Origin: CADEDV01 sp964596345
GTDB lineage: Bacteria; Bacteroidota; Bacteroidia; Chitinophagales; Chitinophagaceae
Direction: 5' to 3'
Assembly: GCA_964596345.1 (NCBI GenBank)
Contig: CAZQSZ010000002.1
Span: 124,001-188,000, forward strand
DNA length: 64,000 nucleotides
A program made the position numbers and the translations under genes. The notes under the pieces are model-generated. The model was not told the DNA's origin and did no database searches. It saw only the letters and a list, made by a program, of their open reading frames with translations. Below, in pieces: positions 43,943 to 53,025 of the stretch. Position 1 is the stretch's first letter; every line of letters begins with the position of its first letter.

Positions 43943-44088
43943 AGCTGGCAGCGAAGGTAAGGTGGCAGTTGTTCATAAATAAACAGCCTTTTTTACAGGA
44001 ATTGACAACCAACTAACATACAAAACGGTCATGTAAGGGCAAATAAGTTTAATTTTAAGTGTTCTTTTCATTTAATAATCGTTTACAT

Positions 44089-44850
44089 ATGAATACACCT
44101 GGTAAAAAAAACCGCAGGGATTTTTTAAAAGTAACCGGAAAAGCAGGACTGGCTGCCGGGCTCTCTGCTACTATATTACCTGCCCTGGCATCTGTCGGTA
44201 ACAATGAAAAGCTGGTGAATGGCGGAGCAGAAGACGTATTGTTTACTCAACGTCCGCTGCCCTATGCATTTGCCACTTTAGAACCTGTTATTGATGCCAT
44301 GACCATGGAAATTCATTATATGAAACATGCGGCAGCGTATGCCAGTAACCTGGCTGATGCAGTAAAAGCAGAAGGAGTAGATACAGAAAAGGAACAATTG
44401 AGATGGTTACTCGGAAAAATTTCAAAGTACTCTGCTAAGATGCGTAATAACGGTGGCGGTCATTACAACCACGAGTTTTTCTGGAAAAGTATGCAGGCAC
44501 CGGTTGAAGATAACGCACCACAATCTGCGATCACCAAATTCATCATCCGGGATTTTGGCTCATTTGATGCTTTTAAAACACAATTTACAGATGCAGGCAA
44601 GAACAGGTTTGGCAGTGGCTGGGCCTGGCTGGTCAAATCAGCCGATGGTAAATTAGTGGTGGGGTCAACACCCAACCAGGATAACCCGCTGATGGATGTC
44701 AGTGATCTGAAAGGAATTCCTTTGCTGGGCCTGGATGTGTGGGAACATGCCTACTACCTCAGGTACCAGAATCGCCGGGCGGATTATATCAATGCCTGGT
44801 GGAAGACAGTGAACTGGAAAATTGTACAGCAACGTTATGAAATGGCCTGA
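44089..44850 (+). CDS. Tat-exported superoxide dismutase (Fe/Mn family)
   Basis: 253 residues from the ATG at 44089. The N-terminus has a twin-arginine leader (NRRDFLKVTGKAG, then a hydrophobic stretch ending LPALAS), so the mature enzyme is exported folded. The Fe/Mn superoxide dismutase ligands are visible: His in MTMEIHYMKHA, His in GGHYNHEFFWKSM, and Asp and His in GLDVWEHAYY; the PNQDNPLM stretch favours the manganese type. It dismutes superoxide outside the cytoplasm. It is tail to tail with the hydrolase at 44853 (2-base gap). Confidence 0.93.
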   Translation: MNTPGKKNRRDFLKVTGKAGLAAGLSATILPALASVGNNEKLVNGGAEDVLFTQRPLPYAFATLEPVIDAMTMEIHYMKHAAAYASNLADAVKAEGVDTEKEQLRWLLGKISKYSAKMRNNGGGHYNHEFFWKSMQAPVEDNAPQSAITKFIIRDFGSFDAFKTQFTDAGKNRFGSGWAWLVKSADGKLVVGSTPNQDNPLMDVSDLKGIPLLGLDVWEHAYYLRYQNRRADYINAWWKTVNWKIVQQRYEMA

Positions 44851-44852
44851 TA

Positions 44853-45704
44853 CTATTTCAGGTGTTTATGGAAGAAATCTATGGTCCGCTGCCACGCAAG
44901 TTTGGCAGCGGTTTCATTATACCTGGTCGGTGCCGTATCATTATGAAAAGCATGGTTAACGCCTTCATAGATATATAACTCATAAGGGATATTATTTTTC
45001 TTCAGGGCTTCTTCGTACGCTGGAATACCTGCATTAACCCGTTCATCCAACCCGCCATAGTGTAATTGAATGGCAGCTTTGATCTTCGCCGTATCTTCTG
45101 CTGATGGCTGACGGCCATAAAATGCAACCGCTGCTTTTAATGAAGGGACATTTACCGCCAGGTTATTACTCATTGCACCACCCCAGCAAAAACCAACACA
45201 ACCGGCCTTGCCATTATAATCCTTGCGGGAGGGTAAATAATCAAAAACACTGATAAAATTCTTTAAGTTGTCTTCTGCTTTCAGTTGTTGAAATTTTGTT
45301 CTTGCTTCATCTTCATTGGCCGGGGTGCCACCCAATGCTGCTAAAGCGTTGGGGGCAATGGCAAGATAGCCTGCCTGGGCAGCCCGTCTGGCCACATCCT
45401 CAATATGTGCATTGAGTCCACGGTTCTCGTGTATTACAATTACAGCGGGATATTTTTTCTCTTCTTTGGGGCGTGCCACATAGGCTTTCATTTCTGCAGG
45501 TACACCCGGGTAGCTGATGTATTCCGTAAACAGGTCATCAGCTGTTGTAACTGCTGCATGGGCATAATTAACCTCCAGCAAGGGAAGCAATGCCATAGCC
45601 GCAGCAGTACCACCGGCTAACAATGCAAGCCGCTTCAGGAATTCCTGCCGGCTTAAAGGTTTGTGTGTATACTCGTCGTACAGGTTGATGATCTGTTGGT
45701 CCAT
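44853..45704 (-). CDS. exported dienelactone hydrolase-family protein
   Basis: 283 residues from the ATG at 45704; upstream codons would add an unlikely 31 residues. The N-terminus has LSRQEFLKRLALLAGGTAAAMALLPLL, a Tat-like or hydrophobic leader. The mature part fits the dienelactone hydrolase family: VIHENRGLNAHIEDVARR (Glu in the oxyanion region), the nucleophile GFCWGGAMS with Cys in place of Ser, LHYGGLDERVNAGIP with Asp, and VNHAFHND with His. The Cys-His-Asp triad is typical of the family. Substrate is unknown. A TAACTTTA box upstream resembles a -7 element. Confidence 0.9.
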   Translation of the reverse strand: MDQQIINLYDEYTHKPLSRQEFLKRLALLAGGTAAAMALLPLLEVNYAHAAVTTADDLFTEYISYPGVPAEMKAYVARPKEEKKYPAVIVIHENRGLNAHIEDVARRAAQAGYLAIAPNALAALGGTPANEDEARTKFQQLKAEDNLKNFISVFDYLPSRKDYNGKAGCVGFCWGGAMSNNLAVNVPSLKAAVAFYGRQPSAEDTAKIKAAIQLHYGGLDERVNAGIPAYEEALKKNNIPYELYIYEGVNHAFHNDTAPTRYNETAAKLAWQRTIDFFHKHLK

Positions 45705-45915
45705 GATAAAAAAGATTGAGGTGTATTTAAAGTTAACGAGTTTTTGAAATGTGAAAGTCTTTTGTACAAAGTTTTCATAAAACACCGGGTTAATCATCCC
45801 GTTGCCAGCTATATGGCATAAAACTGGCGTCTTACGGGTGAAGTACTAATTGAAGAAAACCAGTTTACTAAACAACATTTACATGAGTCTATTTTTTACA
45901 AAAAAACAGTCGTCC

Positions 45916-47214
45916 ATGAAACGGATCTTTCAAACTGCTGCACTGGCATTGTTTATAGTGCTGGTCAGCTCCTGGCGAAGCGATCTTGCTGCACAGCCGT
46001 ACCCGCCAGACAATTATAACAGCAATGACTACGGCGATGATGAAGTAACGTATCAAAAATTTTATGACGAACTCAGTCCTTACGGGCAATGGGTTCAACA
46101 CCCTTCCAACGGGTATGTATGGGTTCCCGATACGGATGATAATTTCCGTCCTTATGCCACCAATGGTCATTGGGTATACACCGATGACTATGAATGGATG
46201 TGGGTATCGGATTATGACTGGGGTTGGGCACCTTTCCACTATGGCCGCTGGGACCAGGATCCCTACCTCGGATGGTATTGGGTACCGGGTTATGAATGGT
46301 CGCCTGCCTGGGTAGCCTGGAGAGATGGTGGTGATTATTACGGATGGGCCCCATTAAGACCGGGGATTAGTATCAATATCAGTATTGGTGCTTATAATCC
46401 ACCTTATGATTTCTGGAGCTTTGCCCCAAGGCGCTACATAAATCACCACAGGATCTATGATTATTATTACGATCGCCGGCAGAACGTTACGATCATCAAC
46501 CATACAACAATTATTAATAATTATGGGTACAGACGTAATGTATTCTGCGCCGGTCCACGCAGGGCAGACGTAGAGATATATATCGGTCGTATTTCACCCG
46601 TTCGTTTCCGGGGTTCGTCAAGACCAGGACGCTCCATCTTCAGGAATAATGAAGTGAATTTCTATCGTCCGAATGTACGTCGTGATAATGAAAGGCAATT
46701 TGCACCCCGCCAGTTTGAACGATATGACCGGGAAAGAGCACAACGGGGTGAACGTTTTGAAAGAAGGGATGACAGGAATGGCAGACCGGGCAATAACCGT
46801 TTTGAAAGAAACGATAACCAGCGAAACAGGAATAATGACCGGGTAGAAAGAAGGAATGAAAATGTTCGTCAGCCCCAACAAAACGGCAACGGTCGTTTTG
46901 AACGCCAGCGGAATGATAACAACCGGCAGGGCGAAATAAGAACTCCACGGGAAAGAGAGCCGAGGGTAGACCCTGGTAATGCCGGAGGTAACCGGAATTT
47001 TGAAAGAAGAAGCCCGGAAAGAAATTCCCAGCCGCAGGTGCGTGAACCCAGGCGTGAGGTCAGGAGCGAAAACCGCCCGCCACAGCAAGTGGAAAGAAGA
47101 CCATCACCGCCGCAGCAACCACAACGGCAGTTTGAGCGGCGTAATGACAATAACCGCCCGCAGGGAAGAACTGATAATGGTGGTAACAACGGAAGAGGAA
47201 GAAACAGATTTTAA
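45916..47214 (+). CDS. YXWGXW-type exported protein with basic Asn/Arg-rich tail
   Basis: 432 residues from the ATG at 45916, which opens the signal peptide MKRIFQTAALALFIVLVSSW; an ATG 33 bases earlier is possible. A Tyr/Trp-rich domain covers about 50-180 with repeated aromatic units such as GYVWVPDTDD, YEWMWVSDYDWGWAPFHYGRW and YLGWYWVPGYEW, the signature of YXWGXW/DUF6600-type proteins. From about 225 to the end the chain is low-complexity and strongly basic, with six (x)FER(x) units (RQFERY, ERFERR, NRFERN, GRFERQ, RNFERR, RQFERR) in Asn/Arg/Gln/Pro-rich sequence. It is exported; role unknown. A hairpin terminator follows. Confidence 0.88.
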   Translation: MKRIFQTAALALFIVLVSSWRSDLAAQPYPPDNYNSNDYGDDEVTYQKFYDELSPYGQWVQHPSNGYVWVPDTDDNFRPYATNGHWVYTDDYEWMWVSDYDWGWAPFHYGRWDQDPYLGWYWVPGYEWSPAWVAWRDGGDYYGWAPLRPGISINISIGAYNPPYDFWSFAPRRYINHHRIYDYYYDRRQNVTIINHTTIINNYGYRRNVFCAGPRRADVEIYIGRISPVRFRGSSRPGRSIFRNNEVNFYRPNVRRDNERQFAPRQFERYDRERAQRGERFERRDDRNGRPGNNRFERNDNQRNRNNDRVERRNENVRQPQQNGNGRFERQRNDNNRQGEIRTPREREPRVDPGNAGGNRNFERRSPERNSQPQVREPRREVRSENRPPQQVERRPSPPQQPQRQFERRNDNNRPQGRTDNGGNNGRGRNRF

Positions 47215-47234
47215 TTGATCGCTGTCATGTATTT

Positions 47235-47263
47235 GCAAAAGGCCTCACAATGAGGCCTTTTGC
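47235..47263 (+). terminator. hairpin terminator after the YXWGXW gene
   Basis: GCAAAAGGCCTCA / TGAGGCCTTTTGC is a perfect 13-bp stem with the loop CAA, 20 bases past the stop at 47214. The stem is A/T-rich at its base. Confidence 0.8.
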
Positions 47264-47388
47264 CGTGTGTATGGTATTGTAATTGATAAAAATACGGTGG
47301 GGCCGCCGTTATTTTACATAGGTAAAAACTGCGTTTACAGGAATTAAATGTAGTATTTTGAACCACGGGTAAAATCTGATATCTACTT

Positions 47389-48795
47389 ATGGAATTACTG
47401 CAACGTCTTCAGCAATGGCAGCAACGAAAAGAAAGCACAACCACGCCTGCCTTGCATTTATTATCACCGTGGCAGCGGGTACTCTTGTTTTTACGACATG
47501 TAAAATCAACCGGGTTTACAGATGAACTGGAGGCCTATGAAAAAAGAAAGCTCGGCATTTTCAACTTATTGAATTTTTTTCAACTCATTACCGGTATCCT
47601 GATCCCGGTAATCGATTTTTTAACCGTACCAGGCCTTCCTTTTTCGGTATGGGCTATTGCCATGTTACCAGCACTGGTCAGCTTGACTGCATTGATACTG
47701 AATGCAAAATTCCAGTACAAAGCCGCTTTACTGGTTTACTTTATCTTATATCCTGTATTTACCTGTATCATTTACATTAATGGGATCAACCTTGGTGTAG
47801 AGTTATCTTTTGTATTGTATGGCCTCCTCTCTGTTTTCTTTTTGCAGGAGATCGGGTATATGCTTTTCTCTGTGGGTCTTTCCATGATCAGTTATTTTAT
47901 TCTTTCCGTGGTTTTAAAAGAGTACCGGTACCAGCTTAAATCTATTCACCTGGCAGCTTATCTTGTTAATCAGCTCCTGGCTATCGGTTATATCTTTTAT
48001 GGCCTGTATCTCATTAAAAGAGAAAATGCCAGTTACCAGTCGAGTATCATGCGGCAAAAGGCAGCGATGGAACGGCAAACAGAACAGTTAAAAAAACAGG
48101 CTGCGGAACTGGAAGAACTGAATACATTAAAGAATAAACTATTCTCGGTTATTTCTCACGACCTGAAAACACCGATGTATGCCCTGCGGAATCTATTTCA
48201 TAATGCACAGGAATTAAAAATGCCGGCCTCCGAAATAAAAGCTATGCTCCCGGATGTGATCAATGACCTGAATTATACCACCGGCCTGATGGAAAACCTG
48301 CTGCACTGGGCCAAATGCCAGATGCAATCCAATGAAGTAAGAAAGCAGGAACTGGATATGAACAGTATGATCGAGGATGTGATTCAATTGTTGAGAGTGC
48401 AGGCTGATGCCAAGCAAATCACCATCGAACGGAAAATGGCCCTGCCAGCCTATGCTTTAGCAGATAGGGATATGATCAACCTGGTACTGCGGAATCTTCT
48501 TTCTAATGCTATCAAGTTCTCCCCCCGGGAAGGACGTATTGTGATCGGTATCCAGGCCTATGATTCATTTACGGAAGTGTTTATCCGGGATTCAGGATCC
48601 GGAATTACCAAAGAAGTGATGCAGAAGATCAATGAGAATAATTTTTACAGCACACCCGGCACTGCCAGCGAAGCCGGTACCGGCCTGGGATTAATGTTAT
48701 GCAGGGAATTTCTTCAGCGTAATAATGGCAATATGATGATCGAAAGTGAACCTGGAAGCGGCAGCACTTTTTCTTTTACCTTGCCGCAGGCATAA
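47389..48795 (+). CDS. orphan membrane sensor histidine kinase (HisKA)
   Basis: 468 residues. About six transmembrane helices lie between residues 55 and 210 (LLNFFQLITGILIPVIDFL; LVYFILYPVFTCIIYI; others), a multi-pass sensor of unknown signal. A coiled coil precedes HisKA with His257 in FSVISHDLKTPMYAL. The ATPase domain has NLLSNAIKFS, DSGSGI and GTGLGLMLC. No response regulator gene adjoins on either side, so its partner is encoded elsewhere. A TATTTTG box near 47350 could be its -7 element. Confidence 0.92.
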   Translation: MELLQRLQQWQQRKESTTTPALHLLSPWQRVLLFLRHVKSTGFTDELEAYEKRKLGIFNLLNFFQLITGILIPVIDFLTVPGLPFSVWAIAMLPALVSLTALILNAKFQYKAALLVYFILYPVFTCIIYINGINLGVELSFVLYGLLSVFFLQEIGYMLFSVGLSMISYFILSVVLKEYRYQLKSIHLAAYLVNQLLAIGYIFYGLYLIKRENASYQSSIMRQKAAMERQTEQLKKQAAELEELNTLKNKLFSVISHDLKTPMYALRNLFHNAQELKMPASEIKAMLPDVINDLNYTTGLMENLLHWAKCQMQSNEVRKQELDMNSMIEDVIQLLRVQADAKQITIERKMALPAYALADRDMINLVLRNLLSNAIKFSPREGRIVIGIQAYDSFTEVFIRDSGSGITKEVMQKINENNFYSTPGTASEAGTGLGLMLCREFLQRNNGNMMIESEPGSGSTFSFTLPQA

Positions 48796-48910
48796 GAAAA
48801 AAATAATTTCTCCGGCTATCCATAAATACATATTTTCGGTTTTATTCTTTGTACCCCCTCTATTCCCGTAAAAACCTTCTCCGTAATCCCGATGGATACT
48901 TCCAAAACTA

Positions 48911-49981
48911 ATGAGAGGAATAGCTATTCTTGTTTTTACTGTTTTTATATCTGTTGCCGGGCAATCCCAGGAATTGTCAACGGCTGAACTGATTTCACTA
49001 ACCTCGCTGACCCCGCAAAAATTTGAGCAGGCGATCAATAAGAAAGGCTACCAGAAAGCCGATATGACCGATCGGGGCGATGCGGTAGTACATGTGTTTA
49101 ATCCCAAACCAAAGAAAGCGGAAGAAGTTAAGGTAAAGCGATACGCAGAGAAGTACCAGCAGGGGGAAGAACAGTTCCTCGTGTATGCTACTTCTTCGTT
49201 GACTGAAAATAATACTATCAGGGAGAAACTAAGAAAGGAAGGTTTCTTTTGCCCGGTTGATTCAGTGATCTATAACGGCAGGGAAATTCTTTTTCAGAAA
49301 AAGAACATGGTGGTGGCTGCTGCCTGTTTGGTAAACCCGGTCGATACGATCTATTCTTTTCGTTTCCAGTATAAGAATTTACCGGCACCTGCCCGGGTCA
49401 ATTTTGCGGATGACCTGTTGCAGTTCACTTCTCACCAGCACCTTGTCACGATGTTTGGTGCAGCTAACGTTACAAAAGACCAATACTATTTTTCAGATAA
49501 CGAGATCAATGCCTGTACCGTGTTATTCCCCAATACCAACCGGCAGGCTATATTTATCTGGAATGATGAAATGAACCTGTCTGATCTCGGATCAATAGTG
49601 ATCGGCGGAAGTGTAAGAGGAGGAGACCAGGCAGCAACCGAAATGCTGCAGGTATCTGAAAATGCATGGATGCTGCGCAACGGGATCAGGCCAAATATGA
49701 AATTGAAAGATCTGCTGGAACTGAACGGAAAGGATTTTACGATCTATGGCAAAGAATCTGATTACTTCATGAAGGCGGATGCTGCCGCAGAAAAAGGAGA
49801 GATTGACTTTAAAGAGATAGCTGTTATTATGGGATGTCTGAATTGCAGTTCTACCTATTTGCTGAATAAAGAAAAGTTGAGTGCAGAAATTGCGCTGGAT
49901 AATAATTTGTCAATGCATGTGCTGATGCTGATTCTATACCCGGAAGATAACAGCGCAAAGGCCGAAGTAAAAGCCAAATAA
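48911..49981 (+). CDS. hypothetical exported protein
   Basis: 356 residues with a short signal peptide (about 1-20, MRGIAILVFTVFISVAGQSQ). The mature part is a large mixed alpha/beta protein (LSTAELISLTSLTPQKFEQAI at its start, then FNPKPKKAEEVKVKRYAE). A Cys-containing segment VIMGCLNCSSTY lies near 303-314. No family is recognised, and the domain layout cannot be told by eye. It follows the orphan kinase and ends in a hairpin terminator. Confidence 0.78.
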   Translation: MRGIAILVFTVFISVAGQSQELSTAELISLTSLTPQKFEQAINKKGYQKADMTDRGDAVVHVFNPKPKKAEEVKVKRYAEKYQQGEEQFLVYATSSLTENNTIREKLRKEGFFCPVDSVIYNGREILFQKKNMVVAAACLVNPVDTIYSFRFQYKNLPAPARVNFADDLLQFTSHQHLVTMFGAANVTKDQYYFSDNEINACTVLFPNTNRQAIFIWNDEMNLSDLGSIVIGGSVRGGDQAATEMLQVSENAWMLRNGIRPNMKLKDLLELNGKDFTIYGKESDYFMKADAAAEKGEIDFKEIAVIMGCLNCSSTYLLNKEKLSAEIALDNNLSMHVLMLILYPEDNSAKAEVKAK

Positions 49982-50005
49982 AAAAGCCTGCTATTGCAGG
50001 CTTTT
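49982..50005. terminator. bidirectional hairpin terminator
   Basis: AAAAGCCTGC / GCAGGCTTTT with loop TATT gives a perfect 10-bp stem between the convergent genes ending at 49981 and 50025, with T-runs on both strands. Confidence 0.9.
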
Positions 50006-50024
50006 ACTGTGTGATATCTTGCAA

Positions 50025-52892
50025 TCAGGCTTCCGCTTCCATATAACTTTCCACCGGCTCACAGGTACAGATCAGGTTCCTGTCGCCATGCGTGTTATTT
50101 ACTCTTGCTACAGAAGGCCAGAATTTATTTTGTGTGACATAATATAACGGGAAGGCGGCCTGTTGTCTTGTATAAGCATGTGTCCATTCATCAGCTGTTA
50201 CCACAAACTGTGTATGCGGTGCATTTTTCAGCGGGTTATCTTTTTTGTCCGCTGTACCATCTTCAATGGCTTTGATCTCTTCCCGGATCGACAACAGCGC
50301 ATTACAGAAGCGGTCCAGTTCTCCTTTGTCTTCACTTTCTGTTGGCTCGATCATGATGGTACCCGGTACCGGGAAACTCATTGTTGGTGCATGAAAACCG
50401 TAATCCATCAACCGCTTGGCCACATCTTCTGCTTCGATCTCCGCTGTTTTTTTGAACGGACGAAGGTCCACAATGAATTCATGGGCACAGGTGCCATTGG
50501 TTCCCAAATATAAAACATCATAGGCACCATCCAGTTTGGCCCGCATATAGTTCGCATTCAGGATCGCATATTCAGTAGCGGCTTTCACACCTTCGGCACC
50601 CAGCATCCGGATATAAGCATAAGAAATGAGCAAGATAGAGGCACTTCCGTAAGGAGCTGCACTCACCGCATTAGCAGATCCTGTTTCCACATGACCCGGT
50701 AAATGTTTGGCCAGGTGAGCTTTCACACAGATCGGCCCCATGCCAGGACCACCACCACCGTGCGGTATGGCAAATGTCTTGTGCAGGTTCAGGTGACAAA
50801 CATCTGCGCCAATCAGGCCCGGTGCAGTTAAACCAACCTGTGCATTCATATTTGCACCATCCATATATACTTGTCCGCCACGCTGGTGAATAATGTCTGT
50901 AATGTCTTTTACGGTCTCTTCATAAACGCCGTATGTACTCGGGTAAGTGATCATTACACCGGCCAGTTCATTACTGTATTGTGCGGCTTTTGCTTTCAGG
51001 TCTTCCACATCAATGTAACCGTTCTCCAGTGCTTTCACCACCACTACTTTCATACCGGCCATTACAGCAGAAGCAGGATTGGTGCCGTGGGCAGAGATGG
51101 GGATCAGCATGACTTTGCGGTGATGATCGCCATTCGCCTCATGAAAACTTTTGATGGTTAATAAACCGGCATATTCACCTTGTGCGCCGCTGTTGGGCTG
51201 CAGGCTGCAAGCGTCAAAAGCAGTTATCTTACAGAGATAGTTGCTCAATTCATCAATAATGTATTTATATCCCTGTGTCTGGTCAGCAGGGGCAAAAGGG
51301 TGAATTTTACCCCAATGACTCCAGCTCAACGGCATCATTTCACTGGCAGCATTCAGTTTCATGGTGCAACTGCCGAGTGAGATCATCGAAGTATTCAGCG
51401 ACAGGTCTTTATTCTCCAGCGATTTGATATACCGCATCATCTGGCTTTCGCTATGGTGTGTATTGAACAGGGGATGTGATAAGAAAGCAGATGTTCTTGT
51501 CAGCGATGAAGGAATATGATTCAATTCATCATCATGATGGATATCAAATGCCACCGGGTCTTTATCATTTTCAAAACAATTGATCAGGTCATAGAGGTCT
51601 TCCAGTACCACCGTTTCATCAATAGAGATGCCAATATGATTATGGCCGATGTAACGGAGATTGATCTGTTGTTGTTCAGCCTTGGCTTTTACCGGTGCTA
51701 TATCTTTTACTTTTACCACAATGGTATCGAAGAAATTAGCTGAGTACAATTCAAATCCTCTTTCTTCAATGGCCTCTGCGATGATTTGTGTTAAGAAAGC
51801 TACCCTCTTTGCAATGTTCTTCAACCCTTCCGGGCCGTGATACACAGCATACATAGCAGCCATATTGGCAAGCAAGGCCTGGGCCGTACAGATATTCGAA
51901 GTTGCTTTTTCTCTTTTGATATGCTGCTCTCTTGTTTGCAGCGCCATTCTCAGCGCACGGTTACCCTGCGCATCCACACTCACGCCAATGATTCGGCCGG
52001 GGATACTTCTTTTGAAATCATCTTTGGCAGCAAAGAAAGCGGCATGGGGGCCGCCATATCCCAACGGAACGCCAAAACGTTGTGCAGAGCCTACCGCCAC
52101 ATCAGCACCTAATTCACCCGGGGGCGTTAAAAGCGTCAATGCTAACAGGTCAGTTGCCATCACGATATAGGCACCGGCACCATGAACGGCATTAATGAAT
52201 TGCCGATAATCTTCAATACTGCCTTTATCATTCGGGTATTGAACAATAGCGCCAAAATATGTAGCATCAATCGCCGCTGATTTGTAATCACCGTAAATGA
52301 TCTCGATACCAACAGGAACAGCCCTTGTTACCAGCACATCTTTTGTCTGCGGGAAAATTTCATTGTCAACAAAGAATTTAGGCCGTTCAATATGGTCCTG
52401 TTTGTTCAGGGTATTGAAGAACATCGTCATGGCTTCCGCAGCAGCTGTGGCTTCATCTAACAGTGAAGCATTGGCAATCGGTAAAGCCGTCAGGTCGCTG
52501 ACCATGGTCTGGTAATTCAGTAAACTTTCCAGGCGGCCTTGGGAAATTTCAGCCTGGTAAGGAGTGTATTGGGTGTACCAGCCCGGGTTTTCAAACACAT
52601 TCCGCAGGATCACCGAAGGGGTGATGGTATCATAATAGCCCTGGCCGATATAATTTTTATAGACCTTATTCAGTAATGATACTTCTTTGATATGCTGCAG
52701 GTATTCATGTTCACTCATCGCGGAGGGGATAGCAAGGGGCTGTTGCATCCGGATAGCGGCGGGAACAGTTTTGTCAACCAATGCAGCCAGGCTGTTTACA
52801 CCAATTGTTTTCAGCATGCTCCGGGTATCTGTTTCATTGGGTCCGATATGACGGGGAATGAACTCGTTGGATTGTTGTTCAAAAAGGCTCAT
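50025..52892 (-). CDS. gcvP: glycine dehydrogenase (aminomethyl-transferring), P-protein
   Basis: 955 residues from the ATG at 52892, the start giving MSLFEQQSNEFIPRHIGPNE, the usual GcvP opening; an extension of 98 codons upstream would overlap another gene and is rejected. The enzyme decarboxylates glycine with pyridoxal phosphate and loads the aminomethyl group onto the lipoyl arm of H protein. The C-terminal half has the cofactor Lys705 in HLNLHKTFAIPHGGGGPG (family Lys at about 706) and the AHGTNPASA stretch; the N-terminal half is the homologous inactive-like domain. Length fits the full-length single-chain type. No gcvT or gcvH adjoins. A TAACTTTG -7 element lies about 30 bases upstream. 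Confidence 0.96.
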   Translation of the reverse strand: MSLFEQQSNEFIPRHIGPNETDTRSMLKTIGVNSLAALVDKTVPAAIRMQQPLAIPSAMSEHEYLQHIKEVSLLNKVYKNYIGQGYYDTITPSVILRNVFENPGWYTQYTPYQAEISQGRLESLLNYQTMVSDLTALPIANASLLDEATAAAEAMTMFFNTLNKQDHIERPKFFVDNEIFPQTKDVLVTRAVPVGIEIIYGDYKSAAIDATYFGAIVQYPNDKGSIEDYRQFINAVHGAGAYIVMATDLLALTLLTPPGELGADVAVGSAQRFGVPLGYGGPHAAFFAAKDDFKRSIPGRIIGVSVDAQGNRALRMALQTREQHIKREKATSNICTAQALLANMAAMYAVYHGPEGLKNIAKRVAFLTQIIAEAIEERGFELYSANFFDTIVVKVKDIAPVKAKAEQQQINLRYIGHNHIGISIDETVVLEDLYDLINCFENDKDPVAFDIHHDDELNHIPSSLTRTSAFLSHPLFNTHHSESQMMRYIKSLENKDLSLNTSMISLGSCTMKLNAASEMMPLSWSHWGKIHPFAPADQTQGYKYIIDELSNYLCKITAFDACSLQPNSGAQGEYAGLLTIKSFHEANGDHHRKVMLIPISAHGTNPASAVMAGMKVVVVKALENGYIDVEDLKAKAAQYSNELAGVMITYPSTYGVYEETVKDITDIIHQRGGQVYMDGANMNAQVGLTAPGLIGADVCHLNLHKTFAIPHGGGGPGMGPICVKAHLAKHLPGHVETGSANAVSAAPYGSASILLISYAYIRMLGAEGVKAATEYAILNANYMRAKLDGAYDVLYLGTNGTCAHEFIVDLRPFKKTAEIEAEDVAKRLMDYGFHAPTMSFPVPGTIMIEPTESEDKGELDRFCNALLSIREEIKAIEDGTADKKDNPLKNAPHTQFVVTADEWTHAYTRQQAAFPLYYVTQNKFWPSVARVNNTHGDRNLICTCEPVESYMEAEA

Positions 52893-52922
52893 AAAAGGGT
52901 GCTTAGAGTGTAAAAAGATGCG

Positions 52923-52930
52923 CAAAGTTA
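52923..52930 (-). promoter_or_regulatory. -7 promoter element of gcvP
   Basis: TAACTTTG on the minus strand matches TAnnTTTG and ends 30 bases before the gcvP ATG at 52892. The leader is too short to hold a glycine riboswitch. Confidence 0.5.
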
Positions 52931-53025
52931 CGGGAGGGCCATCATAAAATACCTGACTTGTTGAAGGATGGGGATAAGGGGTGAAATAGGAGGGTGATCT
53001 GCCTGCAAATGCCTTTCTTTGCAGG

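Noticed and set aside
45060..45068. Copy of GTGTAATTG
   Set aside because: It lies inside the hydrolase coding sequence and is best seen as a chance match; it is used above as a caveat for the operator proposal.
52893..53025. Glycine riboswitch upstream of gcvP
   Set aside because: The leader between the -7 element at 52923-52930 and the ATG is only about 30 bases, too short for the aptamer.
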